Shown here: positions 46,810-56,998 of the stretch, piece by piece
Numbering within the stretch: position 1 is the stretch's first letter
Layout: every line of letters begins with the position of its first letter
DNA from: JAGXRK01 sp963714415
GTDB taxonomy: Bacteria > Bacteroidota > Ignavibacteria > Ignavibacteriales > Ignavibacteriaceae
Length of the DNA stretch: 64,000 nucleotides
Reading direction: 5' to 3'
NCBI GenBank assembly: GCA_963714415.1
Contig: CAVQOL010000006.1
Coordinates: 1-64,000, forward strand
Position numbers and translations under genes: made by a program
Notes under the pieces: model-generated
What the model was told of the DNA's origin: nothing
Database searches by the model: none
The model's input: only the letters and a program-made list of their open reading frames with translations

Positions 46810-47226
46810 TTAAAATTGTCTTTCATAATCAATCGGTTGCTTAATTATATTTTCTCTTTTCTCCCAGTACGACTTTGCGTTCTTATCAATTTTAAGTTCT
46901 AAAAATCTTTTTCTAAATAATTTAGCAATAAATCCAGTGGGAGTAATAACAAAATAAAAAAGAATTATTAAAATAATCCTTGACATAAACCAACCGAGGA
47001 CTAATGCCAAAGTCATCCACAACTTGTGGAATGGGCGAAGCAGCGGAACAGCGATGTATGAAATAATTATAAATAATCCACCGACCATTCCAAAGTAGAT
47101 AAATGATGTTTTACCAGACCACCATAAAATAAAAGTGATGATCAGTAATACTATGCCAACGGTGACTGCAGTCTTTTTAACCGCATTTTCTGAATTATCA
47201 ATATGTTTTATTTCTTCTTTTAGCAT
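46810..47226 (-). CDS. SxtJ family membrane protein
   Basis: 138 residues with a charged N-terminus (MLKEEIKHIDNSENAVKKTA), three hydrophobic helices (about 22-38, 43-62 and 75-95) and the family's C-terminal KLFRKRFLELKIDKNAKSYW with WEKRE. SxtJ proteins are found next to carbamoyltransferases of the SxtI type. The start is 2 bases after the carbamoyltransferase stop, so the two are translationally coupled. Likely anchors or guides the enzyme at the membrane, which is inference. Confidence 0.85.
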   Translation of the reverse strand: MLKEEIKHIDNSENAVKKTAVTVGIVLLIITFILWWSGKTSFIYFGMVGGLFIIISYIAVPLLRPFHKLWMTLALVLGWFMSRIILIILFYFVITPTGFIAKLFRKRFLELKIDKNAKSYWEKRENIIKQPIDYERQF

Positions 47227-47228
47227 AG

Positions 47229-49046
47229 TTAATCCAGTACAAATTCCTTTTTCCAGTCAACATCCTTCTCGAGAGGTTTCTGGTCTTCCTTTTTTAACAA
47301 ATAATTACCGAGTACGAGATAATCAATATGAGTACGCATAAAACATCTGTATGCATCTTCCGGAGTACATACAATTGGTTCACCGCGAACATTAAATGAC
47401 GTATTGACAATAACTGCACATCCATAATTCTTTTCAAACTGTGAAATCAATTTATGATAACGCGGATTTGTTTCTTTGTGAACAGATTGAATGCGGGCTG
47501 AATAATCAACGTGAGTGATTGCAGGAATATCCGATCGCAGAACATTAAGCTTATCAATTCCCCAAAGTTTCTCCTCATCTTCATTCATCTTTCTTCTTCG
47601 CTCCTTTTTAACATCAGCAACAAGAAGCATATATGGAGTCTCTTTTTCCATTTCAAAATATTCAGAAATTTTTTCACCAAGTACAGAAGGCGCAAACGGA
47701 CGGAATCCTTCTCTGAATTTTATTTTAAGATTCATCTTAGCCTGCATCTTAGGCGATCTGGCATCCCCAATAATCGAACGAGAACCTAGTGCACGCGGAC
47801 CAAATTCCATTCTTCCGTCAAACCAGCCGATAATTTTTTCTTCAGCCAAAAGATTTGATACTGTCTTAATCAATTCATCCTCGTCATATTTTTCAGCAAC
47901 AAGATTTGTTGATTGGATGAATGATTGAATGCTCTCATCATTAAATTCCGGACCAAGATACGAACCTTTTTGCGAATCTGTTTTTTCATCTGCGCTTCTC
48001 GGATTATTCAAATACTGATACCATGCAATTAATGCAGCACCTAGCGCTCCGCCCGCATCACCGGCTGCCGGTTGAATCCATATATTTTCAAAAGGACCTT
48101 CTCTTAAAATCTTTCCGTTTGCAACACAGTTTAATGCTACTCCGCCGGCAAGTGTAAGATTTTTCTGTTTTGTTTCTTTGTAAACATGATTAACAACTTT
48201 CATTACAATCTCTTCAGTTACATCCTGAAGAGAACGGGCAAGATCCATATCCTTTTGCGTAAGTTTAGTTTCCGGAACGCGAGGAGGACCACCAAACAGC
48301 TTATGAAACTTTTCGTTTGTCATTGTTAAACCAGCACTGTAATTAAAGTATTCCATATTCATTCGGAATGAACCATCATCTTTAACATCGATAAGATAAT
48401 CATAAATCAACTGCTTATATTTTGGTTCACCGTATGGTGCAAGCCCCATTACTTTATATTCGCCGGAATTAACTTTGAAGCCTGTGTAATAAGTAAAAGC
48501 GGAATACAACAATCCAAGAGAATGAGGGAATTTTATATCTGCAAATAATTTTATCTCATTCCCTTGACCAATTCCATAACTCATCGTCGTCCACTCACCA
48601 ACTCCGTCCATTGTAAGAATAGCAGCATCATTGTATGGAGAAGGATAAAAAGCAGAAGCAGCATGCGATTCATGATGCTCGGGAAATAAAACTTTCCCTT
48701 CATATCCAAGCTCTGTTTTAATCATATCCTTCATCCAGAGCTTTTCTCTTATCCACAATGGCATTGCTTTCAAGAAAGATTTAATTCCAACCGGAGCGTA
48801 TTGCAGATAAGTTTCAAGAATCCTTTCAAACTTTAGAAAAGGTTTATCATAGAAGGAAACGATCTCAACTTCATCAATATTAATTTTGGCAAAATCTAAA
48901 CAAAATTTTATTGCATTAATCGGGAAATTATGATCGTGTTTTTTACGTGTAAATCTTTCTTCCTGTGCGGCAGCAATTATTTCACCGTCTTTAATCAGAC
49001 AAGCAGCGCTATCGTGGTAATATGCTGAGATTCCTAAAATATACAT
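47229..49046 (-). CDS. Carbamoyltransferase (NodU/CmcH/SxtI family)
   Basis: Transfers the carbamoyl group from carbamoyl phosphate, via carbamoyl-adenylate, to a hydroxyl group. The 605 residues show the N-terminal Kae1-like domain (GISAYYHDSAACLIKDG, then FPEHHESHAASAFY with the metal ligands His-124/His-128 and DGVGEWTT), the nucleotide motif AGGVALNCVANGKI and GDAGGALGAALIAW, and the C-terminal domain MEFGPRALGSRSIIGDAR and NTSFNVRGEPIVCTPEDAY. It starts 4 bases after the PpiC gene and is coupled to SxtJ. The substrate is not shown by sequence; no toxin, antibiotic or nodulation factor genes are nearby. Confidence 0.93.
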   Translation of the reverse strand: MYILGISAYYHDSAACLIKDGEIIAAAQEERFTRKKHDHNFPINAIKFCLDFAKINIDEVEIVSFYDKPFLKFERILETYLQYAPVGIKSFLKAMPLWIREKLWMKDMIKTELGYEGKVLFPEHHESHAASAFYPSPYNDAAILTMDGVGEWTTMSYGIGQGNEIKLFADIKFPHSLGLLYSAFTYYTGFKVNSGEYKVMGLAPYGEPKYKQLIYDYLIDVKDDGSFRMNMEYFNYSAGLTMTNEKFHKLFGGPPRVPETKLTQKDMDLARSLQDVTEEIVMKVVNHVYKETKQKNLTLAGGVALNCVANGKILREGPFENIWIQPAAGDAGGALGAALIAWYQYLNNPRSADEKTDSQKGSYLGPEFNDESIQSFIQSTNLVAEKYDEDELIKTVSNLLAEEKIIGWFDGRMEFGPRALGSRSIIGDARSPKMQAKMNLKIKFREGFRPFAPSVLGEKISEYFEMEKETPYMLLVADVKKERRRKMNEDEEKLWGIDKLNVLRSDIPAITHVDYSARIQSVHKETNPRYHKLISQFEKNYGCAVIVNTSFNVRGEPIVCTPEDAYRCFMRTHIDYLVLGNYLLKKEDQKPLEKDVDWKKEFVLD

Positions 49047-49050
49047 GCTA

Positions 49051-50902
49051 TTAAGGAATTATCTGTTTATTTTGATTCTGAATCCATCTATAAGCCCATT
49101 CAACATTTGGTGCAAGTATAGGAACGGCTGTAGTCTTTCCGCCAAAACCAAGGTGACGAATTCCAAAACTAGGAAGTGACGTAACTTCAATATTATCAAA
49201 TTCATTAAGGTTTAATTCTATGTTATGCTTAACTGCCAAATTATAAGTAAAGTCAGTTAATTTCATCTGAGCTTTTTGAAAAGCAAGATCCATTCTATAC
49301 TGTTCCTTAACCTGTTCAAGCGGTTTCGGCATTTCAACATATTCATCATACTTTTCAATTAATTGAAAAATAGAATAACCCTCAGGAACTTTTAATGGTC
49401 CGTAAACATCTCCAACTTCCATTGTAGCAGCTATTTTCCCAATCTCCCCATGTGATGTGACAGGAAATCTTCCGAATTCTCCGTTTCTTCCTCTTGTAAA
49501 ATCTCTGATACTGTATTCGGCAGCTAACAATTTTATATCGGTTCCTCTATCCAATTGAGCCAAGACTGTATCAACAATTTCCAGATCAGCAGTCAGCACT
49601 TCAACTATATTCACAACCATAGGAAAATCTTTAGGCTGGTTTTGCATTTCGTAATAATCTTTCACTTCCTGATCAGAAACCGATATCGAATCAACAATTT
49701 GATTTTGTAAAAGCTGGAACAAATAATTATCGCTCCATCGTTCAACCTCTTTTCTGACTTCCGGAAGGTTTTGATATCCGCGTTTTATTCCTTCCCGGTA
49801 AAATAATTCGTGTTCTATTACTCTTCGAGTTGTAAAATCCAGAGAAGCTCTTATAAAATTAATTTTGTACTCAACTGCGTTATATCCATCAAACGCAATA
49901 GCACGTATAAAATCACCAGTTGAAATTGGCTCTTCACTAAAATTTATGAACGGCATTAACAGTGTATCTGCCCCAAACTGATTTTCAATATTTATAACAT
50001 CAGCCGCATCAAGATAAACAGGATCATTTTCCTTTACCTGAAAATTCTTCTTCTTATACTCAAAGATTGTTGATATCTTCTGAGCAAGACTTTCAAAGAT
50101 AACCGGATTAACATCAACTTTTTTATTACTAAAAAATTCGGTGTAAAATTCAGCCTGACGTTTTCTTAGTTTTCTCCCTTCAACAATTCGAATCAGAGTT
50201 TTCATTGCCTCATCTTTATCTTTTTCAGTCAACAAAACATTTTCGGATCGATTGACCAATCTGAATATGTACCAACCATCCGGAGTCAATAGCGGTATGG
50301 AGTATTCGCCGATCTTCAAATTATAAACAGCATCTTCAATTTGTTCTTCAAGCTGACCAAACAAAACTTGAATCGGTTCCGTTTGTTCATCTTTTTCAGG
50401 GCTTTCAGCTAGTATTGTGTCGAATGGGACACCTTGATTCAGATGATTATAAATCTGGTTTATCTCTTCTTCATCTTCTGAAAATAAAAAGTTAACGTAA
50501 AGCCGTGACGCATTTCTGATTGTGGCTATTATGATTTCATCTTCTGAAACAGATATTTTATTTCTTACTTCTCTCTGAAAAAGTGCATCACGAACAAACA
50601 TTTTTTCAAATGCTTTAGTTGAAAAACGAATTACTTCTGTTGTGTCAAGTCTTAATTCATTTGCCTCAAGAGCGAATAATTTTTCAGCAATAATAGTGAA
50701 TAAAAATTCAAGTTTGTTTGACTCTTCCATTCCTTTAACCTGGCTCCTGAATCCGGGTGTCATTTCAAATCTTTCGACAAACTCGGAATTAGTAATTAAT
50801 TTTGTTCCCACACGAGCCAGATAATTTTCGTCAAATTGCTGCGGATAAATTTGATGTGGAGATAAATAAAAATATTATAAATGTTAGGTGAAATAACTTC
50901 AT
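49051..50902 (-). CDS. Secreted peptidyl-prolyl isomerase-like protein (PpiC/SurA type), frameshifted
   Basis: Periplasmic folding factor. From ATG 50902 the frame gives a signal peptide MKLFHLTFIIFLFISTSNLS, then shifts near 50845 into QQFDENYLARVGTKLITNSEF and runs to 49051. The body has a SurA-like N-domain (residues 20-130), a parvulin-like domain (LYVNFLFSEDEEEINQIYN, VPFDTILAES, LTPDGWYIFRLV) and a second one (MVVNIVEVLTADLEIVDTVL, then EFGRFPV and VGDVYGPLKVPEGYSIFQL). With the signal and body joined it is about 617 residues. It is first in the carbamoyltransferase operon, and could fold the exported product or SGNH partner. The usual GTG at 50811 is not the real start. Confidence 0.8.
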
Positions 50903-51013
50903 TTTAATTGATTTTTCTCTGAATAATTGCTGCTAATTTACTAATTTTAACAGCGTTCTAAAAAGGGATAATTACAAACCAAAAATCATTTGTTTTAACA
51001 AATAAAATAATTT

Positions 51014-52975
51014 ATGACAAAAAAGAAATCCCATAAAAATAAGATTGAAAAAGGAACAGAGAACAAAAGAACAGACATAAAAAAACCACCTAAGTGGTTT
51101 TATTTAATTCTAATTATCATTCCAATTGTCTTTTTTATTCTTCTCGAAGCAACTTGGTACGAGATTGTTACGATTACGGAATAGATTATACTCAATTTAA
51201 AGCAATATCGAATTACTACCCTGATAAACTTTTTCTCAATCCCGATCTTCCTTATAAATATTTTTACAATATAAAAACTGCCCCTTCGGTTCTACCTGAT
51301 GGATTTGATAAAGTTAAAAAGGACAATGCTTCTAGAGTTTTTGTGCTTGGTGGAAGTACTGCTGCGGGCTGGCCTTATGTTCCAAACGCTTCTTTCTCAC
51401 GACATCTAAAAAGAAGATTGGAACTGCTTTATCCCGATCAATACAATAGAAGTAATTAACTGCGGAATATCTGCCATCAATTCTTACACGCTCCGGGATT
51501 TTGTTCCCGGAATAATTGAACAAGAACCTGATCTTGTATTGATATATGCAGGACACAACGAATACTACGGAGCTTTGGGTGCAGGTTCATCAGTATTTTT
51601 GGCAAACTCACGTTTTCTTGTAAACACTTTCATCTGGTTACAACAATTTAAATCTACTCTTTTAATACAGGATGCAATTGCATGGATTTACGGATTATTC
51701 AGCAGCGAAGAAGAAGTTATTGAACAAAAATCAGATGAGACTTTAATGTCGCAGATGATGGGTGAATCACTTATAACATTTGATTCTGATGTTTATTGGA
51801 ATGGTATAAATCAGTTTGAAGGCAATATTCACGATATTCTTGAAATGCTGAAGGATAATAAGATACCTGTAATTATAGGAACACTTACTTCTAATTTGCT
51901 TGATATGAAACCATTCGTTTCAGTAAAAACTGAAAATCATCCTCCTGCGGATGAAATTTTCTATCTGGCTCAATCAAAATTGAACAGAAGGTAAAATAAA
52001 TGAAAGTCAAAAATTATTTTTGGAAGCTAAGGAACTCGATGCTTTAAGATTCAGAGCGCCGGAAAAAATAAATGAAATAATAAAACAATCAGGTAAAGAT
52101 TTTAATATTCCAGTTGTTGAAGTTGATTCCAGTTTTCAAATCAAAAAGTCCGAACCAGCTTGTAGGTTATAATTTAACGGTTGACCATCTTCATCCCAAC
52201 ATTTCAGGTTACAGATTAATTGCTGACAGTTATTTTGATAAGATGGAATCGGAAAATATCTTACCGAAGGGGCAAACGATTTGCTATGCCGCGTGCAACT
52301 ACAGATAGTATTCTTGTTGGCCAATTTTCCGTTCACAAAACTTGATTCTACAATTGCGGAATTTTCTATAATGGTTCTTACAGGAAATTATCCTTTCGTT
52401 CCGAAAGGCACTCTAAATTATAAGGTGCTAAATTACAAGATGAAAGATTTTATAGATTCTCTTTCAACAAAAGTGATGAATCGAGAAGTAAAATGGGAAA
52501 CAGCACATTTCATACTGGCAGAATATTATCTTGGAAAAGAATAATTTAAATGGCTATCAGAAAGAAATAGAGGCAGTAATCGCAGAGCGTCCTTATTACG
52601 ATGTTCCTTATGAAAAAATAATAAGGCAATTTATTGATAGTGAAAAATTAGATGAAACAATTCCTTATTTAATAAAACTTCACTCTTTTAAACCAAGTTT
52701 TTTTACAAATAAATGGCTCGGTCAAATTTACTTGAAGACTAAATAAATCCAATGAATCAATTAAATATTTAGCAGATGCTGTTAAGTATTCCGAGGCCGA
52801 TTCTCAGGTCTGGTATAATTTATCGGGAGCTTACTATCTTACCGGAAATATAAATTTATCTATCGAAGCAATTAAAAGAAGCTTGACACTTAATCCCCAA
52901 AATACAGCTGCACAAAATTTTTATCGACAGATTAATTTCTTTACCAACAGCCAAATAAAAAAAGCCCCGCTTTAA
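51014..52975 (+). CDS. SGNH/GDSL hydrolase with membrane anchor and C-terminal TPR, several frameshifts
   Basis: From ATG 51014: lysine-rich cytoplasmic start, one membrane helix (51116-51160 region, YLILIIIPIVFFILLE), then the periplasmic SGNH fold with block I GGSTAAGW (51349-51372), block III GHNEYYGA (51549 onward) and block V DHLHPN (52183-52200), and finally TPR-like helices (YYLTGNINLSIEAIKRS). Shifts are seen near 51170, 51455, 51990, 52275, 52540 and 52745; every piece reads on in order, so it is one gene of about 650 residues. SGNH proteins de-acylate or acylate sugars and lipids. It diverges from the PpiC gene with 111 bases between, the position and type of SxtL in saxitoxin clusters. 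Confidence 0.8.
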
Positions 52976-52984
52976 CGGGGCTTT
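52961..52984. terminator. Bidirectional Rho-independent terminator overlapping a stop codon
   Basis: Arms AAAGCCCCG (52961-52969) and CGGGGCTTT (52976-52984), loop CTTTAA holding the SGNH gene's stop. A run of seven A (52957-52963) before it becomes a T run on the minus strand, so it ends the 53012 transcript strongly and the SGNH transcript weakly. Confidence 0.8.
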
Positions 52985-53011
52985 AATAATTTGATTAAGT
53001 AATTTATCTAA

Positions 53012-55769
53012 TTACTTAACAAGTATCATCTTCTTGGTGTCAACAAAAGTGCCTGATTCCATTCTATAGAAGTAGATACCGCTGGATAGAAATGAAGCAT
53101 CAAACGTAGCTTCAAAAACTCCCGCAGTCTGTTCCTGATTTACAAGAAGAGCTACTTCCTCACCCAATGCATTAAATACTTTCAGAGTAACAAAACCAGC
53201 TTCTGGTAAGTTATATCTGATTGTAGTTGATGGGTTAAATGGATTCGGATAATTCTGTGCCAATTCGAATGTTCCAGGAATCATATCATCAATTTGTTGA
53301 ACATCGGTTGCACGTGTTAACCAAAGAACATCCTGTATTATCGGAGTTGGTGAATCAACAAGAGTGAAATCATGATTTATCCCAGAAGGTGCTTCGTTAT
53401 CAAGTGGACTTGAACTACTATTAATTGTATCGGCACCAGGATACATTGCAGCAAATTTGTATGAATAGACTCCACCAGGTGTACCGGCAGGAGCCGTAAG
53501 AGTAACTTGCCACTGATTGTTACCTATATCCGTCAGAACTTTCATGTATAAACCATCTACAGTATCTGAGGGGACCCAATTTCCACCGGTAATCCAACTG
53601 CCTAAGAAGTCCGCTGATCCTCTTATTCCAACAAATTCCAATTCATTCAATGGAATCGGTAGGTCATTATATCTGTTAACAGCATCTGTCAAATCAACCG
53701 TAAAAATAATATCTACGTCACTTGCAATAGGGTCATATAATGGTTGAATATTAGGAACTATTGTTGGTAAAACAGTTGTGGATCCATCCGCTTGGTAAAC
53801 ATACCATCTATCAGGAGTTGTTTCCCAGCCACCATTGGAAAATCTTGCATCCGGGTATGCTTTAAATTTCCATTTCGTTGAATCTGCGGTACCTTTGAAA
53901 GTTAATGATGTTGTATAGATACCCGGGGTAAATAGATCTTTCACCATTCTTCTATCAGCCGCAGGACTGATAAGGGTACCCAGTCCATCCCAGTCTAGTC
54001 CATTAACCAATAGTGAATCCTGGGCGTCATCAAAAGCACCACCAGCACCAATACCAAGTATACCGCTAATATCAGCAGTAAAATCGATTGTGTTGGTAAC
54101 AGGGACAAGATATGAGCTATCATCACCAAACCATACTGTTGGTAAAATTACATTTGGTGCTGCAACTGTAAACGGTCTGTTTGGAGCACCTTCCCAAGTT
54201 TCAGGGTCGGGAATTACAAATTTATGTTCATAACTTTTTCCCTCTGTCGAATCCGGGAAAAGTACTGTTAAGGTGTAAATTGTATCGCCATCGGCATCTG
54301 CCATTTCGAAATATGCACCCTGCCAGTTACCTCCCGCATCTCCAGCATCAACCTGGAAATCACCACGAATTACAACATCTTGTGTCGAGGGATCAAATAA
54401 GCCTTTAAATACTTGAACGCCCATATCTACACTAAAAGTAACCGCTCCAGCGCCGCCTTTTAGTATAACTAAAGGTGCTGGGGGTACAATTGCGGTTCCT
54501 TCTCCATAAATAACTTCATCATTACCATCACCATCAAGATCAGAAACACTTATATGCATCCAACGACCACCGGCTGCATAATTGGCATCCATCAGCTTGC
54601 TTGTATAACTTCCGGATGAAGCAATATCTCCACCCTGGTATTCTAATCTGGTTATAGCTGCATTAGGAGTTGCGCCACGTGATCCGAACACAAAATCCAT
54701 ATTGCCATCGTTGTCAAGATCTCCGACATGTGTTCCATAAATCCTGGCTGTGGCACCTATTAGAGTTGTGAGATCAGCGATTTCTGTAGCAGCAAGTGTA
54801 GCACCAGAACCCTGTAACAGATAAACTTTTCTGGTTGTATTCCAGCTGGCAACAACTATTTCTTCTGTTCCATCATTATTAATATCAACAGTTTGTGCAG
54901 ACCACCAGCTTCCGTTGGGGATTAAAGCAACAAGAACCGGTTCGATTGTCCAAACTCCACCGGAATATGTAACTGGATGAACATCTCCATTATCGCGAAA
55001 CAGATAAAGTGTGCTGTCCATAACTGTCATATCATAAAAGGTTACTGCACCCATTACATTTGCTTCGTCTGATGCTTCAAGAGTCCAGGTTTCCGTACCA
55101 TTACCATCATTTGGAATATCACTTACGGAAACAACGCCAAAATGGTTTCCTGGTCCTGCAACAGTAACACGACTTGCATAAACTAATTCTAAGTCATGTG
55201 TCGTTATCGATATCCACAAGCTGCCATTTTATAGGACGAAGATTAAATTCGTCTGTTGAAACAATCGTCCATTGTGCATTTGGTAAATATCCACCCATTC
55301 CATCCGGAACACCCATAACGTCAGATCCATCACCAGCTTCTTCAAAAACAACAATTCTGGGTGGATTGAGATTTGGAGGATCAGTAAAATTAACAGGTCC
55401 CCAAATTATTTCATCTCTGCCGTCCTGATCCCAATCGCCGTATGTAAGTGCGGGCCAGGTGTTTTGATAGGGAATATTCAAGGTTGCCGTCCAAACCTCT
55501 TCCCATTCGTTTGTGCCAGAATTGAACTCATACTTATAAATTTTAGGTATCAATTCATTTCCGTTATCTGCCCAGTTATTATTAACGGCATAAATTTCTA
55601 CTTTCCCGTCACCATCAAAGTCCATTCCGGAAACTACATTTCCGAATCCGGCTTCTTCACCAGCAGGACTGGGTATTTCCCAGGCTCGATTGAAGAGCTG
55701 GGCAGTCGCAAATGAGGAAGTCAGAAGGACTATAGTGGTAATAAGAAAATACTTAGAGAATTTACTCAT
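53012..55769 (-). CDS. T9SS-sorted FG-GAP/VCBS repeat surface protein, frameshifted
   Basis: About 919 residues. Signal peptide (MSKFSKYFLITTIVLLTSS), then integrin-like FG-GAP units with Ca2+ loops (MDFDGDGKVEIYA, GDWDQDGRDEII, VDINNDGTEEIVVA, GDLDNDGNMDFVFG and SDLDGDGNDEVIYG), then three repeats with VDM or VDL and a RGDFQVDAG or RGSADFLG motif, and a C-terminal T9SS sorting domain (NYPNPFNPSTTIRYNL near residue 850, ending SSGIYFYRMESG). The frame shifts near 55200 at a DIDND run. Exported to the outer membrane by PorV and attached there. Ligand unknown. Begins with GAGG upstream of the ATG at 55769. Confidence 0.85.
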
Positions 55770-55938
55770 AGTGTACCTCTGATATGTTTAAGAATAATGA
55801 ATTATGTGTTTTATTGTTAATCAAGAATAAAATTACTTTATTCTTTGAAATCCTTGTTAAAATACTAAAAATGCCACTCAATATCTAAAAATCATTAAAA
55901 AACTAATTGGCTTAATTTCGTACTATTAACAATACTTA

Positions 55939-56983
55939 TTATAGACCAACTGATACAGAAAACCTTGATATTTCACTGAAGATTCCCAAATCACTATATC
56001 CATAATCAAATTTTGCAAAGAAAGCACCAAAATCGTACTGAACACCAACACCGGCTGTTAAACCTTCCTCAAATTTATCTTCCTCTCTTGAGGCATCATC
56101 AAAAAGATAATTTATGCCTTTATACCCAACTCGCAATGAAATAACATTATTCCACATAACTTCTGCACCAAGGTTACCATAAGTTGAAAAGTTATTTGGT
56201 ATAACAGCATCTGAAGCAAAGATAATATCCCAATCTTCATGTACATCCAGATTATATGCCAGCCCAACTGAAAAGACCATTGGTAAAGGCCAGCTATCTG
56301 TTTCTAAACTTCCCGCAATGGTGGAATTATTTCCTGCCAGAGCCGGATCAATGTCAATTGGTCTGAGTAAATCCTTACCTGCAAGTTGCATCTCTGTACC
56401 GAAATTAGAAATATTCATTCCCAGACTCAAGCCCTTCAGTTCGGTATAGAATAGAAGACCGATATCCAATGCAAATGCGGAAGCAGATTCATTCCATATC
56501 TGTTGAGATATATATTTAACAGATCCGCCGATTGAAAATCTATCGGTTAAATTTCTTGAATAAGATAAGCTAACAGCAAGATCGGAAGCAGACCATTTCT
56601 CACCGGTACCATCGGGCTGTTCAGGTGTAGTAATATCTTCTTCACCATAATCAAGCTGATTGATACTAATACCAATTGCATTATCATCATCAAGTTTATA
56701 GGCTAAGCCAATCCAATTTAACCGGGTACCAACAAGCCATTCAGCAGTTGAAGCAGTAAATTCGCTTCTAGTCATTCTGGATAATCCACCAGCGATTCCA
56801 GAAAGCTGATGTGGCATCATCTGCAACAGCAGTGAAAGCACTTCCCATTGAGGTTGCGCGTGGACCTACCGGAATAGTAAGAAAATTTGCAGCGGTTGTT
56901 CCTACTTTCGATTGCGAATACGCCATAGCCGCAGCGATTAGAACTATTATAGTTATTAGTGTTTTTTTCATTTCAATCTCCAA
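55939..56983 (-). CDS. PorV/PorQ family outer-membrane protein, frameshifted
   Basis: About 345 residues. From the start (56983, or better MKKTL at 56971) come a signal peptide, TTAANFLTIPVGPRATSMGS and AFTAVADDATSAFWN, then a shift near 56800 joins GGLSRMTRSEFTA and the barrel strands (FSVGLAYNLDVHEDWDI and FAKFDYGYSDLG), ending in SRFSVSVGL. This is the PorV/PorQ family, second copy in the window. It lies within a T9SS cargo cluster, so a role in presenting these two large proteins is likely. The frameshift falls in a conserved region and looks like an indel error. Confidence 0.85.
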
Positions 56984-56998
56984 TAAATTTCACTGGTA

